64,000 nucleotides of DNA from Pseudomonas sediminis (GCF_039555755.1 NZ_CP154631.1:992001-1056000), one strand, 5' to 3'. Positions 1 through 9,322 are shown, counted from the first letter of the stretch. Translations and numbers: made by a program. Notes: generated by a model from the letters alone, not told the origin.

Positions 1-30
1 GTTGCACCCGCCCTACAGGATTGAGCGTTC

Positions 31-56
31 GCGCGGCGTCAAGCCGCGCTTTTTTA
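31..56 (+). terminator. Rho-independent terminator of an upstream gene
   Basis: A GCGCGGC / GCCGCGC stem with a five-base loop is followed by a run of T. It ends whatever gene lies before the window. The first 16 bases (a GTTGCACCCGCCCTAC string) match one arm of the repeat at 3885-3940. Confidence 0.75.
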
Positions 57-99
57 TTCAAACATCGGCTGCGCCATGTTCAGCCGACGAGGAGCCTCT

Positions 100-1278
100 A
101 TGCGTGAAGTCGTGATAGTCGCCGCCTGCCGTACCGCCATCGGCAGCTTTCAGGGCGCGTTGAGCCGCATACCCGCGCCGCAACTTGGCGCCGCGGTGAT
201 CCGTGAACTCCTGGCCCGCACGGGAATCGAGGGCGAGCAGATCGACGAAGTGATTCTCGGCCAGGTGCTCACCGCGGGTTCCGGGCAGAACCCGGCGCGC
301 CAGAGTGTCCTGCTCGCCGGCCTGCCGCATACGGTGCCGGCCATGACCCTGAACAAGGTCTGCGGCTCCGGCCTCAAGGCGGTGATCCTCGGCGCCCAGG
401 CCATTCGTGGTGGCGACGCAGAGATCATCATCGCCGGCGGCCAGGAGAACATGAGCCTGGCGCCCTACGTCATGCCCGGCGCCCGTAGCGGCCTGCGCAT
501 GGGCCATGCGCAATTGGTCGACACGATGATTCAGGACGGCCTGTGGGACGCCTTCAACAATTACCACATGGGCATTACCGCGGAGAATCTGGCCGAGCAG
601 TACGGCGTCACCCGCGCCGAGCAGGACGCCTTCGCCCTGCGCTCGCAGCAGCGCGCCCAGGCCGCCATCGACTCAGGCCGTTTTGCCAGCGAGATCGTCC
701 CCGTGGAAATTCCCCAGCGCGGCGCCGAACCGCTGCGTTTTGCCCAGGACGAACAGCCGCGCGCCGGCACCAGCCTGGACAGCCTCGGCAAGCTGCGCCC
801 GGCCTTCAAGAACGACGGCACGGTGACCGCCGGCAACGCCTCGACGCTCAACGACGGCGCCGCTGCCGTACTGCTGATGAGCGCCGAGAAGGCCGATGAA
901 TTGCAACTGCCGGTGCTGGCGCGCATTACCGCCCACGCCAGCGCCGGGGTCGACCCGGCGGTGATGGGCATCGGCCCGGTATTCGCCAGTTGCAAGGCAC
1001 TGGAGCGGGCCGGCTGGAGCCTGGAACAGCTCGACCTGATCGAGGCCAACGAAGCCTTCGCCGCCCAGGCCATCGCCGTCGGCCGCGAGCTGCATTGGGA
1101 CAGCGCCAAGGTCAACGTCAACGGCGGCGCCATCGCCCTCGGCCACCCCATCGGCGCCTCCGGCTGCCGCATCCTGGTCAGCCTGATCCACGAGATGCAG
1201 CGCCGCGATGCCCGCCGTGGTCTGGCTACCCTGTGCATCGGCGGCGGCCAGGGCGTGGCGCTGGCCATCGAACGCTAG
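100..1278 (+). CDS. Acetyl-CoA acetyltransferase (thiolase)
   Basis: 392-residue thiolase that condenses or cleaves acetoacetyl-CoA-type substrates. The nucleophilic Cys is C88 in NKVCGSGLK. The C-terminal GHPIGASG and CIGGGQG motifs carry the catalytic His and second Cys. NEAFAAQ is also present. The start at 100 is chosen over an in-frame ATG at 76 because a CGAGGAG ribosome site sits at 88-94 and the family begins directly with the [14 protein letters not shown] strand. An MBL-fold gene follows after a perfect palindrome and may be a separate unit. It differs from the beta-ketoadipyl thiolase pcaF later in the window, so its role is probably general fatty acid, ketone body or PHA metabolism. 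Confidence 0.93.
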   Translation: MREVVIVAACRTAIGSFQGALSRIPAPQLGAAVIRELLARTGIEGEQIDEVILGQVLTAGSGQNPARQSVLLAGLPHTVPAMTLNKVCGSGLKAVILGAQAIRGGDAEIIIAGGQENMSLAPYVMPGARSGLRMGHAQLVDTMIQDGLWDAFNNYHMGITAENLAEQYGVTRAEQDAFALRSQQRAQAAIDSGRFASEIVPVEIPQRGAEPLRFAQDEQPRAGTSLDSLGKLRPAFKNDGTVTAGNASTLNDGAAAVLLMSAEKADELQLPVLARITAHASAGVDPAVMGIGPVFASCKALERAGWSLEQLDLIEANEAFAAQAIAVGRELHWDSAKVNVNGGAIALGHPIGASGCRILVSLIHEMQRRDARRGLATLCIGGGQGVALAIER

Positions 1279-1307
1279 CCTGGAACAAACGAGCCGGTGG
1301 ATGTAGA

Positions 1308-1338
1308 AAGCGTGATCCACCCTGGGTGGATCACGCTT
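1308..1338. repeat. Perfect 15-bp inverted repeat between thiolase and MBL gene
   Basis: AAGCGTGATCCACCC at 1308-1322 is exactly mirrored by GGGTGGATCACGCTT at 1324-1338 around a single T. A looser outer repeat (GGTGGAT / ATCCACC) surrounds it. No T-run follows, so a REP-like intergenic palindrome is more likely than a terminator, though it could cap the thiolase mRNA. Confidence 0.7.
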
Positions 1339-1382
1339 CATCGATCCACCACGCAATCCCGGACAAGAACAAGAGAACACCC

Positions 1383-2249
1383 ATGCGAACCCTGACCACC
1401 CTCACCGGCAACAGCCAGAAACTCGACGGCGGCGCCATGTTCGGCAACGCGCCCAAGGCCCTCTGGCAACGCTGGATGCCGGCCGACGAACTGAACCGCA
1501 TCGACCTCGGCTGCCGTGCCCTGCTGGTGCAGGAGGACGAGCGCAACATCCTCATCGAAACCGGCATCGGTGCCTTCTTCAGCCCCGAACTCAAGCAGCG
1601 CTTCGGCGTGCAGGAAGATCGCCACGTGCTGCTCGACAGCCTGGCGGCCGTGGGCTTGAGTGACGCCGACATCGACATCCTGGTGCTCACTCACCTGCAC
1701 TTCGACCATGCCGGCGGCCTGCTCGCTACCTGGCAAGAGGGTCAGCCCGCACGCCTGCTGTTCCCCAACGCGCGCTTCATCACAGGCCGACGCCAGTGGC
1801 AGCGTGCCTGCAACCCACACGCCCGGGATAAGGCCTCCTATATTCCGGAACTGCTCCATCTCCTGGAAAACAGCGGCCGCCTGCAACTGATCGACGAAAC
1901 CGAGCACTGCGAATTGCTCGGCCCCGACTGGCGCCTGCACTGGAGCGACGGCCACACACCGGGCCAGTTGCTGCCGGAGGTGGTCATGCCGGGTGGGCCG
2001 GTGGTGTTTCCCGGAGACCTGATCCCCGGATCGCCCTGGGTGCACCTGCCGATCACCATGGGTTACGACCGCTTTCCCGAAGGCCTTATCGAGGAAAAGG
2101 AAGCACTGCTCAGCGATCTGTTTTCCCGGGGCGGCCGACTGGTGTTCACCCATGATCCGGATGTAGCGATGGGGCGGGTAACGCGAGATGAAAAGGGTCG
2201 CTATGGGCTCGATGAGGCGGCGAAAGCAGCACATCTGCTGGCAAACTGA
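1383..2249 (+). CDS. MBL-fold metallo-hydrolase
   Basis: 288-residue metallo-beta-lactamase-fold hydrolase. The metal-binding motif HLHFDHAGG gives H104, H106, D108 and H109. Further ligands lie in the SDGHTPGQ segment, in FPGDLIPG and in the late FTHDPD. The fold covers zinc- or iron-dependent hydrolases such as lactonases, glyoxalase II-like enzymes and thioesterases; the substrate cannot be read from sequence. No signal peptide is seen, so it is cytoplasmic. It starts at an ATG about 44 bases after the palindrome and is followed by a likely terminator. Confidence 0.88.
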   Translation: MRTLTTLTGNSQKLDGGAMFGNAPKALWQRWMPADELNRIDLGCRALLVQEDERNILIETGIGAFFSPELKQRFGVQEDRHVLLDSLAAVGLSDADIDILVLTHLHFDHAGGLLATWQEGQPARLLFPNARFITGRRQWQRACNPHARDKASYIPELLHLLENSGRLQLIDETEHCELLGPDWRLHWSDGHTPGQLLPEVVMPGGPVVFPGDLIPGSPWVHLPITMGYDRFPEGLIEEKEALLSDLFSRGGRLVFTHDPDVAMGRVTRDEKGRYGLDEAAKAAHLLAN

Positions 2250-2271
2250 CGCCATCAGGCCTTGACGTGCT

Positions 2272-2305
2272 GGCCATGCGGCGCGAGCATGGCCGCTTGT
2301 TTTTT
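2272..2305 (+). terminator. Probable terminator after the MBL gene
   Basis: GGCCATGC (2272-2279) pairs with GCATGGCC (2287-2294), then GCTTG and a run of T at 2300-2305. The five-base gap before the T-run lowers confidence. Confidence 0.5.
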
Positions 2306-2407
2306 CGCCGTGCTCACGACCACGCCAGCGCCAGGACGGGGCTGTGCCTGACCAGCACAGACTGGCACCGCGTCGTGCTCACCTATACAGACCTGGGGAA
2401 CCGCCTC

Positions 2408-2887
2408 ATGAGCCTGGCCTCTGTACGCGCCTTCTTCGCCACCAAGGCGCCCGACATCGCGATCATCGAGCTGCAGACCAGCACCGCCACCGTGGCACTG
2501 GCTGCCGAAGCGCATGGCGTGGCGCCAGGGCAGATCGCCAAAACCCTGGCCTTCCGCATCGCCGAGCGTGACGTACTGATCGTCGCCCGTGGCGATGCAC
2601 GCATCGACAATCGCAAGATGAAGGAATGCTTTGGCACCAAGGCACGCATGCTCGATGCGCAAACGGTGGTCGAACTGACCAGCCATCCGGTGGGCGGCGT
2701 TTGCCCATTCGGCCTGGCTACACCGCTCAGCGTCTACTGCGACCGCTCTTTGCTGGCCTTCGATGAAGTCCTACCGGCGGCCGGCGCCACCCACAGCGCG
2801 GTGCGCATCGCCCCGCAGCGCATGGCCGAACTGGTCGGTGCCGAGTGGATCGACGTGTGCCTGGAAGTGGAAACGGAAACCTGCTGA
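2408..2887 (+). CDS. YbaK/EbsC-type aminoacyl-tRNA deacylase
   Basis: 159-residue protein of the YbaK/ProX/INS superfamily, whose members hydrolyse mischarged tRNAs such as Cys-tRNA(Pro) or Ala-tRNA(Pro) in trans. Typical elements are GVAPGQIAKTLAFR with the conserved lysine, a central DARIDNRKMKECFG segment, and HPVGGVCPFGL, a family hallmark. An upstream in-frame start would add 47 residues that do not look like the family, so the ATG at 2408, where MSLASVRAFF begins, is preferred. It is convergent with the lipoprotein gene that follows. The exact tRNA substrate is not determinable here. Confidence 0.88.
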   Translation: MSLASVRAFFATKAPDIAIIELQTSTATVALAAEAHGVAPGQIAKTLAFRIAERDVLIVARGDARIDNRKMKECFGTKARMLDAQTVVELTSHPVGGVCPFGLATPLSVYCDRSLLAFDEVLPAAGATHSAVRIAPQRMAELVGAEWIDVCLEVETETC

Positions 2888-2910
2888 ACGACGCCAGCAA
2901 CGACAATCCG

Positions 2911-2960
2911 GTAGCCCGCGCCGCGCGCACCAGCACCTTTCCCGGATTGCATCGGGCTAC
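2911..2960. repeat. REP-like GTAGCCC / GGGCTAC inverted repeat
   Basis: Imperfect intergenic palindrome with GTAGCCC at one end and GGGCTAC at the other, lying between two convergent genes and touching the 3' end of the lipoprotein gene. Confidence 0.45.
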
Positions 2961-3253
2961 AACCCGCCGCTGACACCCAGGCTCACACCCAGCGCCGTAG
3001 CCAGCGAAAACGGCAACAGCAGGGTGTCGAGCAGCGCACTGGCCGGCAGATCCAGCCCCGCGTAACGCGGTGCCTCGGCGCCGAAACGATCCAGCGGGCA
3101 GCAGCCGCCATTGATCGCATACCAGTCCAGCCGCGTCCCTGCATAAACCACAGGGGCACCGGGCTTGGCCGCGTCCAGCGTACGCACCGTGGCACAGCCG
3201 CTCAGGCTCAGCAGCGCCACGGCGCATAAGAGCAGGCGCACGCTGCTAGTCAT
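2957..3253 (-). CDS. YceK/YidQ-family lipoprotein
   Basis: 98-residue small lipoprotein. The N-terminus is a signal peptide ending in the lipobox LSGC, so the mature protein would be lipidated on the Cys of GCATVRT. The mature part has [17 protein letters not shown], a Cys pair and [23 protein letters not shown], characteristic of the YceK/YidQ family of unknown function. It overlaps the 3' end of ubiX by 8 bases on the same strand, so the two are probably co-transcribed. Confidence 0.85.
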   Translation of the reverse strand: MTSSVRLLLCAVALLSLSGCATVRTLDAAKPGAPVVYAGTRLDWYAINGGCCPLDRFGAEAPRYAGLDLPASALLDTLLLPFSLATALGVSLGVSGGL

Positions 3254-3875
3254 CCGACACCAAATGATGCTCGCCCCAGCGCGGCAGCATGTCCTGGGGG
3301 ATATTCAGGCAGTTGAGGATGCGCGCAACGACGAAGTCCACCAGGTCATCCAGCGTCTGCGGCTGGTGATAGAAGCCGGGCGATGCCGGCAGGATGGTCA
3401 CGCCCAGATTCGACAGCTTGAGCATGTTCTCCAGATGGATGCTCGAATACGGCGCCTCGCGCGGTACCAGGATCAGCTGGCGGCGCTCCTTCAGCGCCAC
3501 GTCGGCGGCGCGCTCGATCAGGTTGTTGCAGGCACCGGCAGCGATGGCCGACAAGGTGCCGGTGCTGCACGGCACTACCACCATGGCAGTGGGCGCACCG
3601 GAGCCGGAGGCGGCCGGGGCCATCCAGTCTTCCTTGCCGTAGACGCGGATCTGCCCCGGCGCCGCACCGGTGTACTCGGTCAGGAACTGCGCCATGGACT
3701 GCGGCTTGGCCGGCAGAGCCACGTCAGTCTCGGTAGCCATCACCAGTTGCGCGGCCTTGGAGATCAGGAAGTGCACCTCGCGCTCTTCCTGCACCAGGCA
3801 GTCGAGCAGGCGCAGGCCATATTGCGCGCCCGAGGCGCCGGTCATGGCCAGGGTAATTCTCTCAGGGCCGCTCAT
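3246..3875 (-). CDS. ubiX: Flavin prenyltransferase UbiX
   Basis: 209-residue flavin prenyltransferase that makes prenylated FMN, the cofactor used by UbiD-type decarboxylases in ubiquinone synthesis. The Rossmann-like [14 protein letters not shown] motif near the N-terminus and the [15 protein letters not shown] and [16 protein letters not shown] segments are diagnostic. The start at 3875 is preferred over an ATG 24 bases upstream because GGAG lies just before it and homologues begin MSGPERITL. The adjacent mpl gene is the usual Pseudomonas neighbour. Confidence 0.95.
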   Translation of the reverse strand: MSGPERITLAMTGASGAQYGLRLLDCLVQEEREVHFLISKAAQLVMATETDVALPAKPQSMAQFLTEYTGAAPGQIRVYGKEDWMAPAASGSGAPTAMVVVPCSTGTLSAIAAGACNNLIERAADVALKERRQLILVPREAPYSSIHLENMLKLSNLGVTILPASPGFYHQPQTLDDLVDFVVARILNCLNIPQDMLPRWGEHHLVSDD

Positions 3876-3884
3876 GGATGCTCC

Positions 3885-3940
3885 GTAGGGCGGGTGCAAC
3901 CCGCCGGTTCTTGATATGTGGCGGGTTTCACCCGCCCTAC
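3885..3940. repeat. GTAGGGCGGGT inverted repeat
   Basis: GTAGGGCGGGTG at the left end mirrors CACCCGCCCTAC at the right end, with a second internal pair GGCGGGT. It lies between ubiX and mpl. One arm recurs at 1-16 of the window. Confidence 0.75.
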
Positions 3941-3956
3941 CGCTGGGGTATGCGTT

Positions 3957-5309
3957 TCAGTCCAGAGCCTTGGCCAGCTTGCCGTGCAAACCACCGAAGC
4001 CACCGTTGCTCATGACCACCACTTGGGTACCGGGGCGCGCCAGGGCCTTCACACCATCGATGATCGACTCCAGCGAGTCGCACACCCGCGTCGGGTTGCG
4101 CGCCTGCGCCACGGTGGCGGCCAGGTCCCAGCCAAGATTCGGCGGCGCGTACCAGAACACCGCATCGGCCTGTTCGGCGGACTCGGCCAGGCCGTCACGA
4201 TGGGCGCCGAGTTTCATCGAATTGGAGCGCGGCTCGATCACGGCGATCACTTGAGTGTCGTCACCAACACGCTTGCGCAGGCCATCGAGTGTGGTCGCGA
4301 TGGCCGTGGGGTGATGGGCGAAGTCGTCATAGATGGTCACGCCGCTCACCTCGGCGACTTTCTCCATGCGCCGCTTGGCATTGATGAACTGGCCCAGTGC
4401 CTCGATGCCCAGCGCCGGCACCACGCCGACATGGCGCGCTGCGGCGAGCACGGCCAGGGCGTTGGCGACGTTGTGCTGGCCGGTCAGGTTCCACTCTACG
4501 GTGCCCTCGACCTTGCCGTCGAAGCTCACCTCGAAGCGCGAGCCATCCGCACTGAGCAGACGTGCCTGCCACTGGCCACCTTCACCGGTGGTCTGCACGG
4601 GCGTCCAGCAGCCCATCTCGATCACCCGCGCCAGCGCGCTTTCGCTGGCCGGATGGATGACCAGACCTTCGCTGGGGATGATGCGTACCAGATGGTGGAA
4701 CTGCCGCTCGATAGCTGCCAGATCCGGGAAGATGTCGGCATGGTCGAATTCCAGGTTATTCAGAATCGCCGTGCGTGGGCGGTAGTGTACGAACTTGCTG
4801 CGTTTGTCGAAGAAGGCGCTGTCGTATTCATCGGCTTCGACCACGAAGAACGGCGTGTCGCCCAGGCGCGCGGATATGCCGAAGTTCTGCGGCACGCCGC
4901 CGATCAGGAAGCCCGGCGCCATGCCGGCGTGCTCCAGCACCCAGGCCAGCATGCTTGAGCTGCTGGTCTTGCCGTGGGTACCGGCCACCGCCATCACCCA
5001 GCGTCCCTGCAGCACGTGGTCGGCCAGCCACTGCGGGCCAGACACATAGGGCAGACCCTTGTTCAGTACGTATTCCACCGCCGGATTTCCGCGGCTCATG
5101 GCGTTGCCGATCACTACCAGATCGGGCGCCGGCTGCAGGTGCGCCGGGTCAAAGCCCTGCATCAATTCGATGCCCTGGGCTTCGAGCTGGGTGCTCATGG
5201 GCGGATAGACATTGGCGTCGGAACCGGTGACGTGGTGGCCGAGTTCCTTGGCCAGCACCGCGAGCGAGCCCATGAAGGTGCCGCAGATGCCGAGAATATG
5301 GATATGCAT
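3957..5309 (-). CDS. mpl: UDP-MurNAc:L-alanyl-gamma-D-glutamyl-meso-DAP ligase
   Basis: 450-residue Mur-family ligase that recycles the murein tripeptide by attaching it to UDP-MurNAc in the cytoplasm. The N-terminal Rossmann motif is ILGICGTFMGS (residues 5-15) and the ATP loop is GTHGKTS at 110-116. The central EADEYDSAFFDKRSKF and the C-terminal DDFAHHPTAI are typical Mpl signatures. Length fits the family. It starts at a clear ATG. The tract between it and the next divergent gene is ordinary sequence. Confidence 0.96.
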   Translation of the reverse strand: MHIHILGICGTFMGSLAVLAKELGHHVTGSDANVYPPMSTQLEAQGIELMQGFDPAHLQPAPDLVVIGNAMSRGNPAVEYVLNKGLPYVSGPQWLADHVLQGRWVMAVAGTHGKTSSSSMLAWVLEHAGMAPGFLIGGVPQNFGISARLGDTPFFVVEADEYDSAFFDKRSKFVHYRPRTAILNNLEFDHADIFPDLAAIERQFHHLVRIIPSEGLVIHPASESALARVIEMGCWTPVQTTGEGGQWQARLLSADGSRFEVSFDGKVEGTVEWNLTGQHNVANALAVLAAARHVGVVPALGIEALGQFINAKRRMEKVAEVSGVTIYDDFAHHPTAIATTLDGLRKRVGDDTQVIAVIEPRSNSMKLGAHRDGLAESAEQADAVFWYAPPNLGWDLAATVAQARNPTRVCDSLESIIDGVKALARPGTQVVVMSNGGFGGLHGKLAKALD

Positions 5310-5555
5310 GAATAACCTCTATGAAGCCCGACGCTGGGGCGTGAAGCGATGGCCGCAGGTTAGCACAGCCCCCACCGGGCGGCTGCTGCGCCCTGTTCAG
5401 ACAAGGACGCGAAAACCAAGTTGCCGGACAAGCGAAAATCAAACGCTTGCTTGGATTGCGCTTTCAACTGGCTTTGAGGCAGCATCGGCTGACCCGCTGG
5501 CACAACAGCTGCATCGCCACTGCTGCCCCACCATAGAGAAAAGCCGAGGCCCACC
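5310..5555. other. Intergenic tract between divergent mpl and GNAT genes
   Basis: About 246 bases. It should hold the promoters of mpl (leftward) and the acetyltransferase (rightward), but no convincing -35/-10 pair, hairpin or repeat stands out. Confidence 0.4.
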
Positions 5556-6011
5556 ATGCGCATCGTCCAAGCCACCCTGGAGCACCTGGACCTGTTGACC
5601 CCGCTGTTCGTCAAATACCGCGAGTTCTACAACGAGCTGCCCTACCCCGAGTCCTCACGCAAGTTCCTCGAGAAGCGCCTGCGCCGCAAGGAGTCGGTGA
5701 TCTACCTGGCGTTGGCCGACGACGAAGACAGGCTGCTCGGCTTCTGCCAGCTCTACCCCAGCTACTCCTCGCTGTCGCTCAAGCGCGTGTGGATTCTCAA
5801 CGACATCTATGTCGCCGAGGATGCTCGCCGCCAACTGGTAGCCGACCGCCTGCTGCACACCGCCAAGCAGATGGCCAAGGAAACCAACGCCGTGCGTATG
5901 CGCGTGGCCACCAGCCGCGACAACGAGGTGGCGCAGAAGGTCTACGAGTCCATCGGTTTCGTCGAGGACGAGCAGTTCAAGAACTACGTGCTACCGATCA
6001 ACTCTGATTGA
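5556..6011 (+). CDS. GNAT-family N-acetyltransferase
   Basis: 151-residue single-domain GNAT acetyltransferase using acetyl-CoA. The C-terminal half shows the family core: a beta strand LKRVWILNDIYVAEDAR, then a basic loop RRQLVADRLL in the place of the acetyl-CoA pyrophosphate loop, then AQKVYESIGFVEDEQFKNYVLPI. The substrate is unknown. It is convergent with the following gene, with only 27 bases between their ends. Confidence 0.85.
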   Translation: MRIVQATLEHLDLLTPLFVKYREFYNELPYPESSRKFLEKRLRRKESVIYLALADDEDRLLGFCQLYPSYSSLSLKRVWILNDIYVAEDARRQLVADRLLHTAKQMAKETNAVRMRVATSRDNEVAQKVYESIGFVEDEQFKNYVLPINSD

Positions 6012-6038
6012 TCGACTCGCAGGTGTAGCGGCCGCCCG

Positions 6039-7622
6039 TCAGCCGCCGAGGCTGAGCAGCAGCCCCAACAGCAATGGCAACGTGACCAAACCTAGCGCAG
6101 CCAGGCGTGCCGGCTGCATTGGCACACGCTGCAGAGCTTGACTGCGACGCGCATGCAAGGGCTGCTGCAGTGCCAGCTGAAACTCCGACAGCGCCTCGAA
6201 ACGTGCCTGTGGCTGCGGCGCCAGGGCGCGGGCCAGCACGCCATCCCAGCTTTGCGGCACATACCGGATCAAGGTCGCCAAGGGCACATAACAGTGTCCG
6301 GGCCTGACGTCGCTGCGCGCCGCCTCCGGCCATTGCCCCGACATCAGCCAGTAGATCAGCGCCGCCAGGGCGAACTGATCGGCACGACCATCCAGTGCTC
6401 GCCCGCTGCGCAGTTCCGGCGCTAGCGGTACAGCCTGCTCAGGCAAAGACTGACGCGCCACACCGGGCAGGATCGCAGCTGCACCAGGCAGAAACAGCAC
6501 GCGCCCGTCATCACCGAGCAAGATCTGCCTCGGGCTCAACCAAAGCCCCTGCATGCCACGGCGCTGCAGCGAACGCACGGCGGCGATCAGTTGCGTCACT
6601 ATCCCTATCAGCGTCTGCGTATCCGGCGCCCCATGAGCAGCCACCCAATCGAACAGGTTGCGCATGCCGCGAGGCGGTTTGGCCAGCACCAGGTATGCAT
6701 GGCTGCGCGCCTGATGCGGCGACAGTACCTGCGGCAACGCCTGCTGCGTACTGCGTCGCAGAGCCCACTCGTGCTGCCAGAAGGCTTCGCCTGCCTCGTC
6801 TTCGGCGAACCAGAGCACGGCTTCCCGCCCGGACTCATCACGCCCGAGGTATACCCGTCCAGACGGCCCATAAGGACATTGACGCAAAAGCGTCCAGCCA
6901 TCGAGCTGCTGGCCGCAGGCGATCTGCATCAGCGCCGGATACACCACAGCGGACGGTGCCGGCGCCAGGTACTGGGTTTCCCCCAGACGCAGCAGAACTG
7001 CAGCGCCGGGAGCCTGCAACAGCGGCTTCAGCCGCTCGCCCAGGCTACCCTCCGCCTGGATACATAGCCCTTGCAGATCACTTACATCGAGTAGCGGTTG
7101 CGGCGCCAGCAACAGATGCTCGCCGCGGCTCGGCAACAGACTGTGCTGAACCAGCGCCAACTCGGCCTGAGCACCGAGCGCCTGCCCCTCACGCCCTGTC
7201 AGGACTTGCAAGATACCTTTGTGCGCACGCGCCAGACCGACACTGCCCGCCTGCAGAAACTGCAACTCATCGCCCTGCATCAGCAACACACCGGCATGCA
7301 AGTCGGCGTCGCCCTGCCCGGCCTGCTGCCGCCGGAACAGCTGGAGATTCAGCGCGGCCAGCACCTGTCGCGCCGCCTGGGTTTCACTCCAGCCCTCAGG
7401 CGTACAGCGAAAATCGGCGAACAGGGCGTCCAGATGACGTTCCAGGCTTTGCACCACATCAGGGCAGTGACGCGCCCAAAGCAGCACGACCAGCAGCAAT
7501 GGCGGACGCTGCTGGCGACCGGCCAGCCACATCGCCCGAGCCCGCGCGGCCTGGTGCGGCAAGTCCAGCCCTGTGCCGCTCGCCAGCGTGATGCCCGGGT
7601 GTTCCAGCAGTTGTAGCGCCAT
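6039..7622 (-). CDS. Fused degenerate PP2C-like phosphatase and Ser/Thr kinase-like protein, membrane-anchored
   Basis: 527 residues. The first ~230 resemble a PP2C phosphatase by layout, but the metal-binding aspartates are gone: AGSVGLARAHKG stands where GDSR-type motifs occur and LLLAPQPLLD where LATDGL(x)D occurs. From about 235 a kinase fold follows: a glycine-loop-like YGPSGRVYLGR, no VAIK lysine (AVLWF), GLWLSPRQILL where HRDLKPxNIL is expected, LPG for DFG, LAPEL for APE, and DGRADQFALAALIYWLMSG. It ends in a hydrophobic helix (LAALGLVTLPLLLGLLLSL) that would anchor it in the inner membrane. The frame is intact over 1.6 kb, so it is a maintained pseudoenzyme rather than a pseudogene. 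It is divergent from mtfA. Its role is unknown; a scaffold or sensor is inferred. Confidence 0.8.
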   Translation of the reverse strand: MALQLLEHPGITLASGTGLDLPHQAARARAMWLAGRQQRPPLLLVVLLWARHCPDVVQSLERHLDALFADFRCTPEGWSETQAARQVLAALNLQLFRRQQAGQGDADLHAGVLLMQGDELQFLQAGSVGLARAHKGILQVLTGREGQALGAQAELALVQHSLLPSRGEHLLLAPQPLLDVSDLQGLCIQAEGSLGERLKPLLQAPGAAVLLRLGETQYLAPAPSAVVYPALMQIACGQQLDGWTLLRQCPYGPSGRVYLGRDESGREAVLWFAEDEAGEAFWQHEWALRRSTQQALPQVLSPHQARSHAYLVLAKPPRGMRNLFDWVAAHGAPDTQTLIGIVTQLIAAVRSLQRRGMQGLWLSPRQILLGDDGRVLFLPGAAAILPGVARQSLPEQAVPLAPELRSGRALDGRADQFALAALIYWLMSGQWPEAARSDVRPGHCYVPLATLIRYVPQSWDGVLARALAPQPQARFEALSEFQLALQQPLHARRSQALQRVPMQPARLAALGLVTLPLLLGLLLSLGG

Positions 7623-7736
7623 GCCCAGCCCTCCTGCTGCAGCGAAGCTGCAAGAGGCGTTGCAGCCTTTATGCCGACTTGTAGCGAGCGCCTGGCGCCC
7701 TTATGGTGGCCGGGTCCTCCCAACGAGCCCGCATGC

Positions 7737-8564
7737 ATGTGGTCCTTCAAGGCCTGGCGCCGTCGTCGCACCCTCGAAAACAACCCTGTCGATCCCGCCC
7801 ACTGGGCCGAAGTACGCAGACGCCTGCCGATTCTCGATGGCCTCGACGGGCACGAAGAGCAGCAGTTGCGCGAACGCGCCGTGCTGTTTCTGCATGACAA
7901 GCACCTGACCGCCCTGCCGGGCCTGCAGCTCGGCCCGGTCGAACACCTGCTGCTGGCAGCCCAGGCGCAATTGCCCCTGCTGCACCTGGGCGATCTGGAC
8001 TGGTACCGGGGTTTTCACGAAATCGTCCTCTACCCGGATGACTTCATCAGCCCGCAGCGCCACCGCGATGCCAGCGGCATCGAACACGAATGGGACGACG
8101 CGCGCAGCGGCGAGGCCTGGCAACAGGGCCCGGTGATCCTCGCCTGGCCCGGGGTCGAGGCCAGTGGCGGCTGGGAAGGTTACAACCTGGTGATCCACGA
8201 ACTGGCACACAAGCTGGATATGCTCGAAGGCGGCGCCAATGGCCTGCCGCCGCTGCACCGCGACATGCGCGTGCAGGACTGGGCCCACGCCATGCAGAGC
8301 GCCTATGACGCCCTGAACGCCGAGCTGGACGCCAACCCCGAGGCCGAAACCGCCATCGACCCTTACGCCGCCGAAGACCCGGCAGAGTTCTTTGCCGTCA
8401 CCAGCGAATACTTCTTCACCGCACCGGACCTGCTGGCCGACGCCTTCCCGGATGTCTACCGGCAACTGGCGCTGTTCTACCGTCAGGACACACTCGCCCG
8501 ATTGCAGCGTTTGCGGGCGCAACACCCCGATTACCAGGAGGTCGAAAACGCGACCAATGGCTGA
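7737..8564 (+). CDS. mtfA: MtfA-type zinc peptidase (M90 family)
   Basis: 275-residue M90 metallopeptidase. The zinc motif is HELAH at 154-158, with the third ligand in the later [11 protein letters not shown] helix. The N-terminal [11 protein letters not shown] is typical. In E. coli, MtfA binds the repressor Mlc and so affects glucose PTS; Pseudomonas lacks that system in the same form, so the partner here may differ. I chose the ATG at 7737 by family start; no strong ribosome site is visible, and an in-frame start at 7671 would add 22 residues. Its end is 79 bases before ppa. Confidence 0.9.
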   Translation: MWSFKAWRRRRTLENNPVDPAHWAEVRRRLPILDGLDGHEEQQLRERAVLFLHDKHLTALPGLQLGPVEHLLLAAQAQLPLLHLGDLDWYRGFHEIVLYPDDFISPQRHRDASGIEHEWDDARSGEAWQQGPVILAWPGVEASGGWEGYNLVIHELAHKLDMLEGGANGLPPLHRDMRVQDWAHAMQSAYDALNAELDANPEAETAIDPYAAEDPAEFFAVTSEYFFTAPDLLADAFPDVYRQLALFYRQDTLARLQRLRAQHPDYQEVENATNG

Positions 8565-8598
8565 GTACGACGCCGTAGTAACGCACTGCGAATACGCC

Positions 8599-8604
8599 TA
8601 TAAT
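8599..8604 (+). promoter_or_regulatory. Likely sigma-70 -10 box for ppa
   Basis: A perfect TATAAT lies 40 bases before the ppa start. The -35 position (8576-8581) is only a 3/6 match, so the promoter is supported mainly by the -10. Confidence 0.55.
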
Positions 8605-8643
8605 GCGCCCCACTTTTTTGGCCCTCCCTGGGAGTTTCCCCCC

Positions 8644-9171
8644 ATGAGCTACAGCAAGATCCCGGCTGGTAAAGACCTGCCGAACGACATCTACGTTGCC
8701 ATCGAAATCCCGGCCAACCACGCGCCGATCAAATACGAAATCGACCACGACACCGATTGCCTGATGGTCGATCGCTTCATGGCCACCCCGATGTTCTATC
8801 CGGCCAACTACGGTTTCATCCCGCACACTCTGGCTGACGACGGCGACCCCCTCGACGTGCTGGTCGTGACTCCTTATCCGGTCGCGCCGGGTTCGGTGAT
8901 CCGCGCTCGTCCGGTCGGCGTACTGCACATGAGCGACGAAGCCGGCGGCGACGCCAAGCTGGTTGCCGTTCCGCACGACAAACTGACCGTTCTGTACAAA
9001 GACGTTCAGGAATACACCGACCTGCCCGCGCTGCTGATCGAGCAGATCAAGCACTTCTTCGAGAACTACAAGGATCTGGAGAAGGGCAAGTGGGTCAAGG
9101 TAGAAGGCTGGGGCGGCGCTGAAGAAGCCCGCGGCCTGATCAACAAGGCAGTCGCGGCTTACCAAAAATAA
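8644..9171 (+). CDS. ppa: Inorganic pyrophosphatase
   Basis: 175-residue cytoplasmic family I pyrophosphatase that hydrolyses PPi and pulls biosynthetic reactions forward. The magnesium-binding signature DGDPLDVLV (from residue 66) and the N-terminal [15 protein letters not shown] are diagnostic. The start at 8644 follows a CTGGGAG ribosome site and matches the usual MSYSKIPAG start; a longer frame from 8392 is an extension into mtfA. It has its own -10 box upstream and a strong terminator downstream, so it is a single-gene unit. Confidence 0.97.
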   Translation: MSYSKIPAGKDLPNDIYVAIEIPANHAPIKYEIDHDTDCLMVDRFMATPMFYPANYGFIPHTLADDGDPLDVLVVTPYPVAPGSVIRARPVGVLHMSDEAGGDAKLVAVPHDKLTVLYKDVQEYTDLPALLIEQIKHFFENYKDLEKGKWVKVEGWGGAEEARGLINKAVAAYQK

Positions 9172-9187
9172 GCCCTGACCACCTCCT

Positions 9188-9215
9188 AAAAGCCGGCCAC
9201 AAGCCGGCTTTTTTA
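9188..9215 (+). terminator. Rho-independent terminator of ppa
   Basis: AAAAGCCGGC (9188-9197) pairs perfectly with GCCGGCTTTT (9203-9212) around a five-base loop, followed by T-rich sequence. Confidence 0.9.
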
Positions 9216-9322
9216 TTGCCTTTCACCAGGCAACCTGTACAAATTCGTTACCCCCAGGCAAAACGGCAATGTGCCGGTATGCTGTAGTTGATGGGTAAAC
9301 TGATCAGCCAAGGCACGTGGAT

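Noticed and set aside
6039..7622. Phosphatase-kinase gene as a frameshifted pseudogene
   Set aside because: One uninterrupted frame runs the full length and ends in a sensible TM helix; the loss is of residues, not of frame.
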